This document shows, piece by piece, positions 21,766 to 32,896 of a stretch of 64,000 nucleotides of DNA (its first letter is position 1; the number at the start of each line of letters is the position of its first letter). Location of the stretch: assembly GCA_032622095.1 (NCBI GenBank), contig CP136069.1:104000278-104064277 (forward strand). Direction: 5' to 3'. The notes beneath the pieces are model-generated. The model worked only from the letters and a program-made list of their open reading frames with translations, had not been told where the DNA came from and made no database searches. The stretch is from Siphonodentalium dalli. Taxonomy: Eukaryota; Mollusca; Scaphopoda; Gadilida; Siphonodentaliidae. Both the position numbers and the translations under genes were made by a program.

Positions 21766-22262
21766 CCCCAAATTCGCGTTCGTAACGCCACAACGAACTG
21801 TTACCCGCCCTGAATTAATGTTGCCCGGTTTGCAATCACGGTCAGCTTTCGTGACGTCACGAGTGAACTGTTGCCCGACCCGAGCGAACTGTTGACTGGC
21901 TCCGAGCGAACTGTTGACTGGTCCGAACGAACTGTTACATGGTTTGAAATTTCCGTGACGTTTCGGCTATTTCCTGTTTCGTTTTTTAATTATACCGGAT
22001 TTCTGCATTGTCACTGTCACGCTCGAAAAACAACACAATTATTTTGAATTAATCGCTGAATATGTCTCGATTGTATTGGGTAACAAAGCAATTATTTCAT
22101 GTGTCTTTTGGGAACAGGCAAAATTGTTGTCCCTCGGTATCAGGAATGACTATCGAACTGTTGCCCTCGGCCTTCGGCCTTGGGCAACAGTTCGATAGTC
22201 ATTCCTGATACCGAGGGACAACAATTTTGACTGTTCCCAAAAGACACATGAAATAATTGCTT
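21766..22262. repeat. GAACTGTTG-rich repeat with an 81-base-arm palindrome
   Basis: From about 21790 to 21945 the phrase CGAACTGTTG (with CCCG, ACTGG or ACCCG following) is repeated five or six times. At 22086-22166 and 22182-22262 there are two inverted arms of 81 bases with a single visible mismatch (AACAGG/AACAGT) and an apex GGCCTTCGGCC. The palindrome itself contains GAACTGTTGCCC, linking it to the preceding repeat. Confidence 0.85.
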
Positions 22263-22651
22263 ATTATGACATCCTTTAACTTGGGTTATTTTGATAAAAT
22301 ACACAGTGGTATTGTTGCCACAATGGTATAGATCACTTCTAAACTAGTATTATGGCTTTTACGTGTGTTATCTGATTGGAATAAGGTTATAAAGTTTACA
22401 ACGAAATCGGGAAAATTAATGGTGGGGCGTCGTCATGGGGTCATGAAAACAAAAAGAACATTTAAGTAGCCTTCACCTTGTATCCTTACACATAATTATT
22501 TATGTTCTTTTTATCGAAACCTCCAGCTCCATGATAATGGGGAATCGAATGGTGTGGTTTAATGTTGACAAACGCAGTATCGTTTTAATAATAAATGAGA
22601 CTCAACCAGAAGTGTTTATGAATATGATGAAGAATATGATTAATGATTTAC
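22263..22651. other. no gene recognised (PiT intron)
   Basis: AT-rich intronic sequence between the palindrome and the small PiT exon. Nothing was identified. Confidence 0.5.
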
Positions 22652-22753
22652 CTGACAATGCAGCAACATTGCCAACTAAGAGTACTTCTTCTGTTCCATT
22701 GTATAAGTTAACATCTATTATACCTTTCCGTATAGTATCTGATACTTTCGCAC
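22652..22753 (-). CDS. PiT/SLC20-family symporter, small second visible coding exon
   Basis: A 102-base (34-codon) minus-strand exon too short to stand out as an open frame. The acceptor is TTTATTTCAG before base 22753 and the donor GTAAAT at 22651-22646. It encodes [19 protein letters not shown] followed by [14 protein letters not shown]. This matches the extracellular-loop segment of animal PiT proteins ([18 protein letters not shown] in the human family). Both junctions are phase 1: the split Gly codons join exactly to the exons at 34393-34606 and 5727-5867. The frame is intact. An unrelated plus-strand open frame (22531-22779) overlaps it and is discounted. Confidence 0.93.
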
Positions 22754-22969
22754 CTGAAATAAACAATCTTTCCCTTTAATTTGAATGATATCAGTTTCAC
22801 GCCATTTCATGCAAGGTATTTTTGCCTACTAATTATATACTGCACTGTCTTCATATATGACAAAACACAGTTGACGTACAATACTGTGTATACACTATAT
22901 CGAAATGTGATATACTGGTTGTAGAGACGATCGCCAGACTTGAGAGACTGGACAAGCTGGTGTCTCTGT

Positions 22970-24230
22970 TTAATTAACGAAAGGCCGATTAAGCGTACTT
23001 CGATCACGGTCGGTATATGTTTAACCCATACCTTCAACCATAGCGGTTGGAAACGAGCAACTTAGAACTGAATATAATCATGTATCCAAATGTGGAGATG
23101 ATTGGGAAGAGCTATCACAAGACATAAGACCAGAATCCACAATCTTGTACAACACATCAATGAACAACATACAACATGGGATGTGCTAATGGGGTTAATA
23201 CTTTCCAAACCGATGAATACCAAAATACATACAGAAAATATTATTCGCCCTACACTTGTATAAAGTAATATGAGCATGGCTAGATAAAGTGTTGATTTAG
23301 AGAGCATGTGTTTATGTAGCATAGAGTTCGATTTGTATGTATTTTGCATTTCCTCAACATTGATGATATGAATTATATTGGAAGATATTGTTGAGGCATT
23401 ATAGAGTTGATTTGAAGTTAATAGATGTACTGTAAACACTGTGTAGATTGGACGTTCATAACGAATTTATTTACATAATTATATCACATCCAATATGGGA
23501 ATAATAATCGTCATATTTTCAAAGCAGGACATCATCTTTGGTGGTAAAACATTACTAAATATGTATTTCATAAAGTTTCCCTTAATATACATGGTTCAAA
23601 GGTAAAAGGGTTAACCAAACTCAATACATGTGAAGAGTGTGCCACGATAAACCTCGATAAGAAATATCAGGAAGATCGGATGAATAGTATTTGAATTATT
23701 GCGTCGGTAGGCATATGTCTCTGGATTTGGTGGAAAGTGTTAACTTTTTATAAGCAGATCAATGAATAACTAGAGGTGAGATATGATAATGGTCAGATTG
23801 AAGATATTAGAGTCATTACATTGGATAGCATACTGTATGTCTATGGAATGGGTGGGTTAATTTTCTTCTAAGCTGATCATTGGAAAGATACAAGTCTATA
23901 AACAGCAGAAATATAATTCAAATTAGGGTTAATATTTTCAAAACCATTCAATCGATACCAAAATCTATAGTGAAGAATGTGTCATGATTAACCATGCAAG
24001 TGAAAAGTGGATCATCATCAACCTGGGTATAGAATCAGAGAACGATCAAATGAAAAGCATCAAAACCATATGATGTGTGGAGAGGGTTAATCATTTTCAA
24101 TGACATCATATGATGGAACTAGGGAATGGGTGGGTTGATTTTTTTCTAAGATAAGATACAGTGTCTCTACAACTGCTAGCTGGCCAAATGTACTGGTGTA
24201 TTATGTCAATAAACTGTACCTCTCCATAGC
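22970..24230. repeat. dispersed repeat family R2, copy lacking the usual tail
   Basis: It begins with AAGGCCGAT...CGATCACGGTCGG...TTTAACCCATACCTT, the same head as at 47525 and 56006. It continues with GGTTAATATTTTCAAAACCATTCAATCGATACC and AGTGAAAAGTGGATCATCATCAAC, shared with 57060-57840. The (ACGG)n/stem-loop tail is absent; the sequence runs into a LINE tail at about 24250. It is non-coding. Confidence 0.6.
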
Positions 24231-24254
24231 TAAATATCGAATCTAATAATTCAC

Positions 24255-25700
24255 TGTTGTTGATTGATTGATTGATTTATTTATTTATTGCATAAGTCAC
24301 ATAACAGTGAAACAAGCAAAACGTATATACACTATGTACACAACTTTGAAAATCACATTAATCATTTCATATACACAGCAGTAATTAAATTAGATTACAC
24401 AATAATAGGCGATAAACTTAACAAGTATGATAATTACATGTGTTCACCCATAACAATAAATGATTTCGATTATATAGTATAAGACACCTTCTTAAAGGCA
24501 CACCTTAGGAATATGCATAGTCTTTTTATGAGGCTTATATTTTGAGAGATAGGAGACCATGGAATTTCTCTCTCGTAGGGTTCTTCCAAAAGTACTCAGG
24601 GATATATTGTTTTATGATTTCATCCAAATGACTGCATATAATAACTAAATGGTATTCGTCTCCTAAATATTTTACACATACGGTGCATATCCTATTGTCA
24701 TTATCATTCTGAGATTTCTTCCATCTTGCGCACTCTATAGGCAGTTTATGATTTGCAGTTCTGAGCTTCAAGAGGTATATCGATAGATTAGACGGCAAAA
24801 TCTTCAAGTAATTTGGGTAACCGTAGTCAGTTTTAATAAAACTATAAAATTGGGCCTTCGATGAAGCAGATGTGTTTATGTCAATGAGTAGTGCGTCCCA
24901 ATGACGGTGTTTGAGAACAGTTTTTGCATTTCTCAGTTCAATAGCGGTCAGGCCCGTCTGGGTGATACACTTTGATTGCAATTTCAAATCATAAAGAGCA
25001 TTTTTGACAAAACATAACCATTTGGGGTTATTTTTGTCTGATGTCTGTGAGTTCATCTCATGAGTCTGATAAATTAAGGTATAAATATTCTTAGCTAGCT
25101 CAGAGCCGTCACTCGATACGAGCTTTGACGAATATGTCAGAGCTCGGCATGTTATTGCTATGTTATTTCTGTCGTGCGAATTCTGCATAAACTATATGTA
25201 ATTGGGGGTACTCATTTTGATGGACGCAACCATCTTACAAAATTTTAGCTGTAGTATCTCTACACTTTGAATACGTTCAAAACACCATATCTCACTTCCA
25301 TACCGTAAAATAGGTAAAATCATCTCATCGAATAAATCAAGCATAATATCAATGGGTAAGTTTAGTTTTCGGACCTTATTAAGCAGTCCGTACATGGCTC
25401 TCGTTGCAGAATTAACTGTTTTCTTTATGTTCTGGCAGAAGCGACCATTATAAAATAATTTAACCCCTAAATAAGTGAATTCTTTAACTATTTCTAGAAC
25501 TCAGCCTCTATACATGAATGTGGGAAGATTTTTTGACCACTTCGTGAAAATCATTAATTTGGTCTTTTTTGTATTGACTTGAAGTTTCCAAGCTTCTGCA
25601 TAATCGGCAAAGGCGAGGAGAGCCCTATGCATATTATCTTCGTCGTCAGAAAATAGAACTGTATCGTCGCATATAAAATACATAACAATTTAATAAAGCA
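24255..25700 (-). mobile_element. LINE fragment B (reverse transcriptase to C-terminus), decayed
   Basis: Minus strand from about 25700 down to a short-repeat tail at 24255-24290 (AATAAATAAAT / TCAATCAATC). The order is: the end of the reverse transcriptase core with motif C altered to ICDDTVLFS (normally YADD), a KTKLMIF block, ILRYGSEIWCF, then a 217-codon frame ending with ANHKLPIECARW and a C-terminal zinc-knuckle pattern (CTVC...EYHLVIIC). There are stops between frames. It is 5'-truncated next to a foldback fragment. LINE group: APE-type, close to fragments A and C. Confidence 0.8.
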
Positions 25701-25750
25701 GCCAACATTTTGCATATATGATTCATCTAGAAATTTCAGAGGGTATATTG

Positions 25751-25945
25751 CACGGGAACATATGTCTCTATTCCGAAGGTTCGCTATTCCGAAGGTTCAC
25801 TATTCCGAATGTTCACTACTACGAAGGTTCGCTATTCCGAAGGTTCTCTATTCCGAAGGTTCGCTATTCCGTAGATTTTTATTTTAAAGGTTAATTCTAT
25901 ATTCAAGTATTGAGAGGGTTCTTTATCACGAAGACTCTTTTTTTA
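25751..25945. mobile_element. partial copy of foldback family FB1
   Basis: Bases 25769-25873 are six or seven 16-base units (TTCGCTATTCCGAAGG type). They are followed by TTAATTCTATATTCAAGTATTGAGAGGGTTCTT, which is the reverse complement of the inner flank at 17641-17704. It represents one end only of the element at 16941-17818. Confidence 0.85.
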
Positions 25946-26411
25946 CTCTGATTTAAGAAGGTCTAGACGCATGCGAAAGAACACGGACAAATCCGCTGAA
26001 AATCACAAGAAGGATGCCATCGACCTGACAACAACTGTTCTCGATAACAATTGTCTTTCCCCTGAGTGGTGTGAACTGCAAACAGAAAGATGGCATGGCA
26101 ACCGGATCCCGGCTATAGGCAAGATTTTGCGTGCGCATATATTTGAATTCACACGATGACCACCCGATGACAGGGTTGGTGATTATTTGGATTTTTTAAA
26201 ATAAATAAACAACAAAGATTTATTTGATTTATATCAAGATATTTTTTATTTAAATCGATTTTTTGGATTTTTGTTCTAACTGTTAAATATATGTAATTGT
26301 GCAATTTCTCTGATAAATGAAGGTTCTGAAAGGTGTTGCTTATCTTCTATTATATTGTAGCGGTCGGGTTGTAAATATAGAAGGCCGATTAATCAATAGC
26401 TCCAACGGAGC
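25946..26411. other. no gene recognised
   Basis: A short open frame at 25971-26159 has no recognisable domain. AT-rich TTTATTTGATTTATAT-like sequence follows at 26200-26270. Confidence 0.45.
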
Positions 26412-26523
26412 ATGCTTCTTTGGTCCAGTGGTTAAGACGCCTTGTCTCGTCGCCGAAGTTAAGCAACGTCGAGCCCGGTTAGCACTTGGATGGGTGAACG
26501 GTGGCCTGATATTTCGGGTGGCT
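26412..26523 (+). ncRNA. tRNA-like / 5S rRNA chimeric sequence (SINE head or pseudogene)
   Basis: Bases 26418-26441 contain TGGTCCAGTGG, a tRNA A-box type sequence, followed by TTAAGACGCC. From about 26442 the sequence matches the 5S rRNA internal control region: CCGAAGTTAAGCAACGTCG, CCCGGTTAGCACTTGGATGG and GTGAACGG correspond to the A-box, intermediate element and C-box, with a small deletion after TCTCGTC. There is no B box and no complete 5S, so this is a pseudogene or the head of a SINE. It abuts a Helitron-type repeat array directly. Confidence 0.75.
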
Positions 26524-26529
26524 GTGTGT

Positions 26530-27243
26530 GTGTGAGGGTGTGTGTGTGTCTATAATCGATGGACTCGAAAACGGCCAAGCCGATTTCGATGAAACTTCGT
26601 ATGTGGGCGTATTTTCGGCGGGGAGTGACATAGGCCTATTAATTTGCCCGTGCGACGTGACCTTGACCTTGAAATCGGGTCATTTCAAGGTCAAACGCCC
26701 GAATATCACGGGATTTCGATGAAACTTGGTATGTGGGGGTGCCTTCGGCCGGGGAGTGGCATAAACCAATTAATTTGCCCGTGCGACGTGACATTGACCT
26801 TGAAATCGGGTCATTTCAAGGTCAAACGCCCGAATATCACGGGATTTCGATGAAAATTAGTGTCTAGGGATACTTTCGTATGGGGAGTCTCATAAGCCTA
26901 TTCATTTGCCCGTGCGACGAGACCTTGACCTTGAAATCGGGTCAATTCAAGGTCAACTCGCGAATTTTGATGGGATTTCGACGAAATTTTATACATATGG
27001 TTACTTTTGTCCGCTGAGTGTTTTGGACGGGTCAAATCGTGACCGCCGACCTGACCTTGACCTTCAAAATGATCAATTCAAGGTCAAATCGGGTAAAACC
27101 GGATGGATTTCGACGGGCACGTTTGTCGGGTACTTTTGTCCGGGCAGTGTTTTGGACTGGTCAAATCGTGACCCCACTTGACCTTGACCTTCAAAATGGA
27201 CAATTCAAGGTTAAAGTCCGAACGAAGTCGGGTCACCTTCTAG
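26530..27243 (+). mobile_element. Helitron-derived repeat array, 5' end replaced
   Basis: About four ~131-base units (landmark TTTGCCCGTGCGAC at 26642, 26773 and 26905) are followed by two divergent units. The element ends GTCGGGTCACCTTCTAG (CTAG at 27240-27243) before a host T, exactly like the Helitrons at 32-34 kb. The usual TCTATTATATATTTT start is missing; instead the body follows the tRNA/5S chimera and a (GT)n tract. Long open frames here are repeat by-products. Confidence 0.75.
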
Positions 27244-27880
27244 TTATATATATATATATCCTAGGCTGGATTAATCAGAAATCTATGATTGTATTATTAT
27301 TTTTTGTATACCAATCAAACACAAATATCATGACAGCACAGATATAGCGACCTTGCAATTTATGCATACACTTAGGTCCACGTGGGTTACAATATTGTGA
27401 TATCTGGAAAGGTAGACCTGTGCTTACACTTCTACTACCAGATTTAGTTAATTTTAGCTGAAAAACTGAATATATTATCAATCACGTTTGCTCTCAGGTG
27501 ACTTGATGCCATACGGTAATCACACCATATATCAAGTATAGACACTAGACAACTAGAGTAGTTGGATGGAGATCAGTTTATTTCTCATGAACCTATACAT
27601 ACATAGGCATGGTGATAATAACAGTTATATATACAATATGTACATAGGCATGTGAACTTCCGGGTGACAAATGTTGTATACATGGATTACATTACATAAC
27701 CTTTATCGCTACATATATGTATAACACTGTAACATGTATATGAATATTGTAAATATATATATAATAAATATATATAAGCACATGCAACTAAATAGATTTA
27801 TTCTATATGCATACATATATATATTTATAATTATATATTAATAACTATGTGTATGCGTATATCGGTATTGTTCTTGCACA
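27244..27880. other. no gene recognised; TA-rich
   Basis: Rich in TATATA and ACATAT stretches (27700-27860). No coding sequence was recognised. Confidence 0.5.
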
Positions 27881-27889
27881 AATTATATT

Positions 27890-29330
27890 GCTTGTTCGAC
27901 CTATTGTCTAGCTGAGTTATTCGGTCATTTCTCGATTTACAAGCTTAATAAATTCGCACAACTTGCGGAGATGTGTTATATTGTCGTCATTGAGTAAATC
28001 ACTCATCAATATTGTATCAGGACGTCGGCCAGTTAACATTGGTAACAATCTGCGCCGTGCGTTGGTAATTTTTTTTACATACGAGAAGGTAGTGAAATTC
28101 CTCACCAATTACCCTTGTGTCGCATAACACGCAAGTGCGGTCATTACGTTCGGTATTGTTCCACCGTCCCGTTTCTATTGGTAACTTATGGTTACTAGTT
28201 CGGAATTTGCATAACAGTGTTCGGTTATGGTCGCTAAGTACATCAAGATAGGGTTCAAAATCAAAGTCGTGTTTGAAAATTCGGTATATTTTACCGCACC
28301 ATATATGCGGCAGATTACATTTGTCGTGAATACAACTCAACCAGAGGAAAATGTTTTCATCTGTACTGGCATCGCATAACATCTTTCAGGTTCGCTGTTT
28401 GTGACTTTGCACCAGTATTTAATCATTCTAGTTTTAATCAATATACTTAAAGGCAATTTCCCATATATCATACAATTTGGGGTTCGTGTCGTAGTCGATG
28501 TATGCGCTTTAAAAAATTTCGTTTAACGCTCTCCAATAAATCGTTACCACTGTATCTCCATACCTCGCAGCCATATAGAAGTATTTGTACAACGTGTGTA
28601 TCGAATAAGTCAAGTTGATTTCTTATTGAGAGGCAATGTTTGCGGAATTTTCCAATGATGGAATACATGGCCCTGTGGGCTTTGTCAACCAACATTTTTT
28701 TTCGTGGGCATGAAAGAGCCAGATTTAGTAAATGTTATGCCCATATAGTTAAAGTTGGTTACTACATCTAGTTTTTGTCCTTTGAATATAAATTCCGTTT
28801 TCTTCGAGAGACTGCCGTTTGACATGTTAAGAAATTTAGTTTTTTTCCACATTGATTGTTAGTTTCCATTTGTCGCAATATTTTTCAAAATGATCTAACT
28901 GTGATTGTAGTGATTTGGAGGTATCTGCCATGATAACTGTATCATCGGCATAAAGAATCAAAAAGATGTTTAAGTAGCAATGTAATCTACTTTCAATTTC
29001 GTTGTTCATTTTCGAAAACCAATCAGGTTATCTTTTTCTTATTTTGAAAACAGAAGGGGAGATAAGTTTTCACCTTGTCTAACGCGAACACCAATGTCAA
29101 CGCTTCGTTTGGGGCTATGGCTGGGGTCTGTAAGCTTTCTCCAAAATTCTCTGGGATTACGACGTTTCATTTGGGACATTTCGCGTGATATTAACTCTCT
29201 ATGTGTTGTAATAGCTTTGTCCATCTCGAGTTTATATGCGCGCGATGTGCGCCTCATTTCAATTTTTGAGTAATAATCTAGGCGCGATTTATAAGCACGA
29301 ATAAGGAAAATATACACTTATTTCTCCCAC
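27890..29330 (-). mobile_element. LINE fragment C with internal deletion, decayed
   Basis: On the minus strand the order is: the linker after the endonuclease (RNPREFWRKLTDP, about 29135-29175), joined directly to the reverse transcriptase block GVRVRQGENLSPLLFS (about 29040-29090). Then come ILYADDTVIMADT with intact YADD (28938-28952), LLYGCEVWRY, FRTSNHKLPIETGRW and a C-terminal zinc knuckle (CVLC...EFHYLLVC). The normal 200 or so residues between the linker and GVRQGENLSP are missing. Several stops and frameshifts follow. It belongs to the same group as A and B. Confidence 0.8.
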
Positions 29331-29339
29331 GATATAATT

Positions 29340-30198
29340 TTCAGGGTCTTTGGCTTATCCGAATGAATCGAGGGAAAGCCACGAGTGCTTTGTGTACGAA
29401 AGACTAATGCATGTCTTATGTCATGAATGACTCTCTTGCATACTTGTTGCAGACCGACCGATCTCAAGATGGCTCTTCTTGTACAATATATACTTTTGCA
29501 AACACATGGGCAACTATATTAATACAAATCGTATGAAATATATGTTTTCATTCAGGCTCTGCCTTTTTTATGAAATCGTTCGTAGTGGTGATATCGCGAA
29601 AATGACATCATCAGAACAAATATGTATATACATGTATACGATAATTATTAAATATATAAATATATATGTATGTATATAACAAATACAAATGTATACATAT
29701 CCGTGTCGATAATAAATATAGAGATAATAAATAAAGATATCTGATTTCGTGTATTCTTACATGAAGACATACCAAAAAGTTAATTACATATAAATGGTCG
29801 TGCCTAGAGGTTCTAGTCTGCTCTACACTAAGTACAAATACAACACATTTGTAGCAGATAGCCGCTGGCTTTATTGGTGACAAGGTGCAAACAGACATTC
29901 CAGCAACGGCTGTCAGAAACATTTCGTGGCAGAAACTTGTTCATGTTCGTGCCAATAGTATGGCTATTAACCTCATACTGTCTTATGTGCTAATACAGTA
30001 TACTCGTGCAGTTGGTAAATATCTTCTCAAACCAAGATTTTCAAACAACTTGATTGAACTGACAGCCGTTTACAGAAGGCATTCAGGCATTAAACCAGAG
30101 ATAAAACCCACTGTGTGGAGAAAGCAACTCGGAAAGCTTTGAACGCTCTTGTCTGCATGTAGAACATCGTACATATACAATTGATCAACGTTACATTA
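29340..30198. other. no gene recognised
   Basis: TATAAATATATATG-rich sequence near 29640-29720. A plus-strand frame at 29885-30142 is open for 85 codons and ends KPTVWRKQLGKL, but no family was recognised and no splice signals were judged convincing. Confidence 0.4.
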
Positions 30199-30999
30199 TC
30201 TCATATATATTTTGAAGACGTCTGTCTGTCTGTCTGTCCTTTATAGAATCGAAAACGGGTTGACCGATCGAGACCAAACTTCCTATCCAAAGGTAAAATC
30301 ACACGGGAATCGTCGACGTCGCATTTTGGAGAAGCCCAGAGCACCCATTCTCCACTCTCAGTCACAAAAAAACGGCACTGCGGTGGTTAATCAAGTGATA
30401 ATTTAATGAGCGTTTGTTTTTGACGCATCGCTATAAAGAGCGTTTGTTTACCATTCAACGTTATTAGCATCTGCAGAGAGATATACGGGAACAATACTTT
30501 TTAGTTGGTTTCCTGTGCGGGGAGATTTATTGGATGCCATAGTACTCTTACAACATCATTGTTATAGTATGTATGACACTTAGGTCAGGGCTTAGGGGGG
30601 TAGTTAGTGTGGATATAGGCACAATGCTTCTCAGAAATCCCGGTTACAAACCAACACTCACAATTTCGTCTTTTGCATCAGATACCAACACCTCGACCGA
30701 TCGGGACGAAACTTGGTACGTGTGTGTAGTTTGACCAGGTGGTCGTCGTTGTCGTATTGGCGAGCCCGTGCGACGCACGTGCAGCACATGCGCAGACGAT
30801 ATCTCGGAAACGGGTGGAGCTATCGACTTGAAATTTGGAATGTGAATGTATCTTGCCCCGGATACGAATTTTATCGAGTCGCCGAGTCCATGCGACGCCA
30901 GCTTCGCGCATGCGCAGACCAGATCGCGGAAACGGGTGGAGCTATCGACTTGAAATTTGGTTTTTGAATAGCCCGGACAACGTCGGGCTCATCGGCTAG
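30199..30999 (+). mobile_element. Helitron 1 of a head-to-tail array
   Basis: It starts TCTCATATATATTTTGAAG after a host A (30198) and ends with hairpin AGCCCGGAC/GTCGGGCT (30970-30989), six bases, then CTAG (30996-30999). The 5' part carries (CTGT)n; the 3' part has two units with GCATGCGCAGACGATATC/GCATGCGCAGACCAGATC and GGGTGGAGCTATCGACTTGA. No Rep/helicase coding is present (801 bases), so it is non-autonomous. The next element starts at the very next base. Confidence 0.85.
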
Positions 31000-32045
31000 T
31001 CTCATATATATTTTGAAGATCTCTGTCTTTCTGTCTGTATGTCCTTTATAGAATCGAAGACGGGTTGACCGATCGAGACCAAACTTCCTATCCAAAGGTA
31101 AACTCCCACGGGAATCGTCGACGTCGCATTTTGGAGAAGCCCAGAGCACCCATTCTCCACTCTCAGTCACAAAAAAACGGCACTGCGGTGCTTAATCAAG
31201 TGATAATTTAATGAGCGTTTGTTTTTGACGCATCGCTATAAAGAGCGTTTGTTTACCATTCAACGTTATTGGCATCTGCAGAGAGATATTCGGGAACAAT
31301 ACTTTTGAGTGGTTTCCTATGCGGGGAGATTTATTGGATGCCATAGTACTCTTACAACATAATTGTTAGGCTTAGGGGGTAGTTAGTGTGGATATAGGCA
31401 TAATGCTTCTCAGAAATCACGGTTACAAACCAACACTCACAATTTCGTCTTTTGCATCAGATACCAATACCTCGACCGATCGGGACGAAACTTGGTACGT
31501 GTGTGTAGTTTGACCAGGTGGTCGTCGTTGTCGTATTCGCGAGCCCGTGCGACGCCCTTGCAGCGCATGCGCAGACGATATCTCGTGCGACGTGACATTG
31601 ACCTTGAAATCGGGTCATTTCAAGGTCAAAAGCCCGAATATCACGGGATTTTGATGAAAATTAGTGTCGATGGATACTTTCGTATGGGGAGTTTCATAAG
31701 ACTATTCATTTGCCCGTGCGACGTGACCTTGACCTTGAAATCTGGTCAATTCAAGGTCAAATCGCGAATTTTAATGGGATTTCGACGATATTTGATACGT
31801 AGGGTTACTTTTGTCCACTGGGTGTTTTGGACGGACCGAGTCGTGAGCCCGACCTGACCTTTACCTTCAAATGATCAATTCAAGGTCAAATCGGGTAAAA
31901 CCGGATGGATTTCGACGGGCACGTTTGTCGGGTACTTTTGTCCGGGCAGTGTTTTGGACTGGTCAAATCGTGACCCCACTTGACCTTGACCTTCAAAATG
32001 GACAATTCAAGGTCAAACCCCGGACGAAGTCGGGTCACATTCTAG
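31000..32045 (+). mobile_element. Helitron 2 of the array, chimeric
   Basis: It starts TCTCATATATATTTTGAAG at the base after Helitron 1. Its first ~590 bases are nearly identical to Helitron 1 (to GCAGACGATATCTCG, about 31585); from there it switches to the GTGACATTGACCTTGAAATC repeat array and the GTCGGGTCACATTCTAG end typical of Helitrons 3 and 4. It is non-autonomous (1046 bases). Confidence 0.85.
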
Positions 32046-32896
32046 TCTATTATATATTTTGGAAGATCTGTCTGTGTGGGTGTGTGTTCGCGATGAACTC
32101 AAAAACGGCCGACCCGATTTTGATGAAACTTGGTATGAGGGGGTATTTTCGGCCGGGAAGGGACATGGGCCTACTAATTTGCCCGTGCGACGTGACCTTG
32201 ACCTTGAAATCGGGTTATTTCAAGGTCAAATGCCAGAATATTACGGGATTTTGATGAAACTTGGTATGTGGGGGTGCCTTCGGCCGGGGAGTCGCACAAA
32301 CCTATTAATTTGCCGGTGCGACGTGACCTTCACCTTGAAATCGGGTCATTTCAAGGTCAAACGCCCGAATATCACGGGATTTCGATTAAACTTGGTATGT
32401 GGGGGTACTTTCGGTCGGGAAGTCACATAAGCATATTTATTTGCCCGTGCGACGTGACCTTGACCTTGAAATCGGGTCATTTCAAGGTCAAACGCCCGAA
32501 TATCACGGGATTTCGATGAAAATTAGTGTCTAGGGATACTTTCGTACGGGGAGTCTCATAAGACTATTCATTTGCCCGTGCGACGTGACCTTGACCTTGA
32601 AATCGGGTCAATTCAAGGTCAAATCGCCAATTTTGATGGGATTTCGATGAAATTTTATACATAGGGTTACTTTTGTCCACTGAGTGTTTTGGACGGGTCA
32701 AATCGTGACCCCGACCTGACCTTGACCTTCAAGATGATCAATTCAAGGTCAAATCGGGTAAAACCGGATGGATTTTCGACGGGTACTTTTGTCCGGGCAG
32801 TGTTTTGGACGGGTCAAATCGTAACCCCACCTGACCTTCACCTTCAAAATGGACAATTCAAGGTCAAAGCCCGGACGAGGTCGGGTCACCTTCTAG
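32046..32896 (+). mobile_element. Helitron 3 of the array
   Basis: It starts TCTATTATATATTTTGGAAG directly after the CTAG of Helitron 2 and ends GTCGGGTCACCTTCTAG (CTAG 32893-32896). The interior is made of ~131-base units (TTGCCCGTGCGACGTGACC...) and two terminal divergent units. Open frames across it translate the repeat (RRDLDLEIGSFQGQ) and are not a gene. Length 851 bases. Confidence 0.85.

Noticed and set aside
22531-22779. Plus-strand 82-codon open frame
   Set aside because: It lies antisense over the well-supported PiT exon 22652-22753; no independent evidence.
26442-26523. 5S rRNA gene
   Set aside because: Only the internal control region is present, with a deletion and a non-5S 5' part; no complete gene or terminator.
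29885-30142. 85-codon plus-strand frame ending in a basic stretch
   Set aside because: Protein-like composition in its second half, but no family recognised and no convincing exon borders; left as unassigned.
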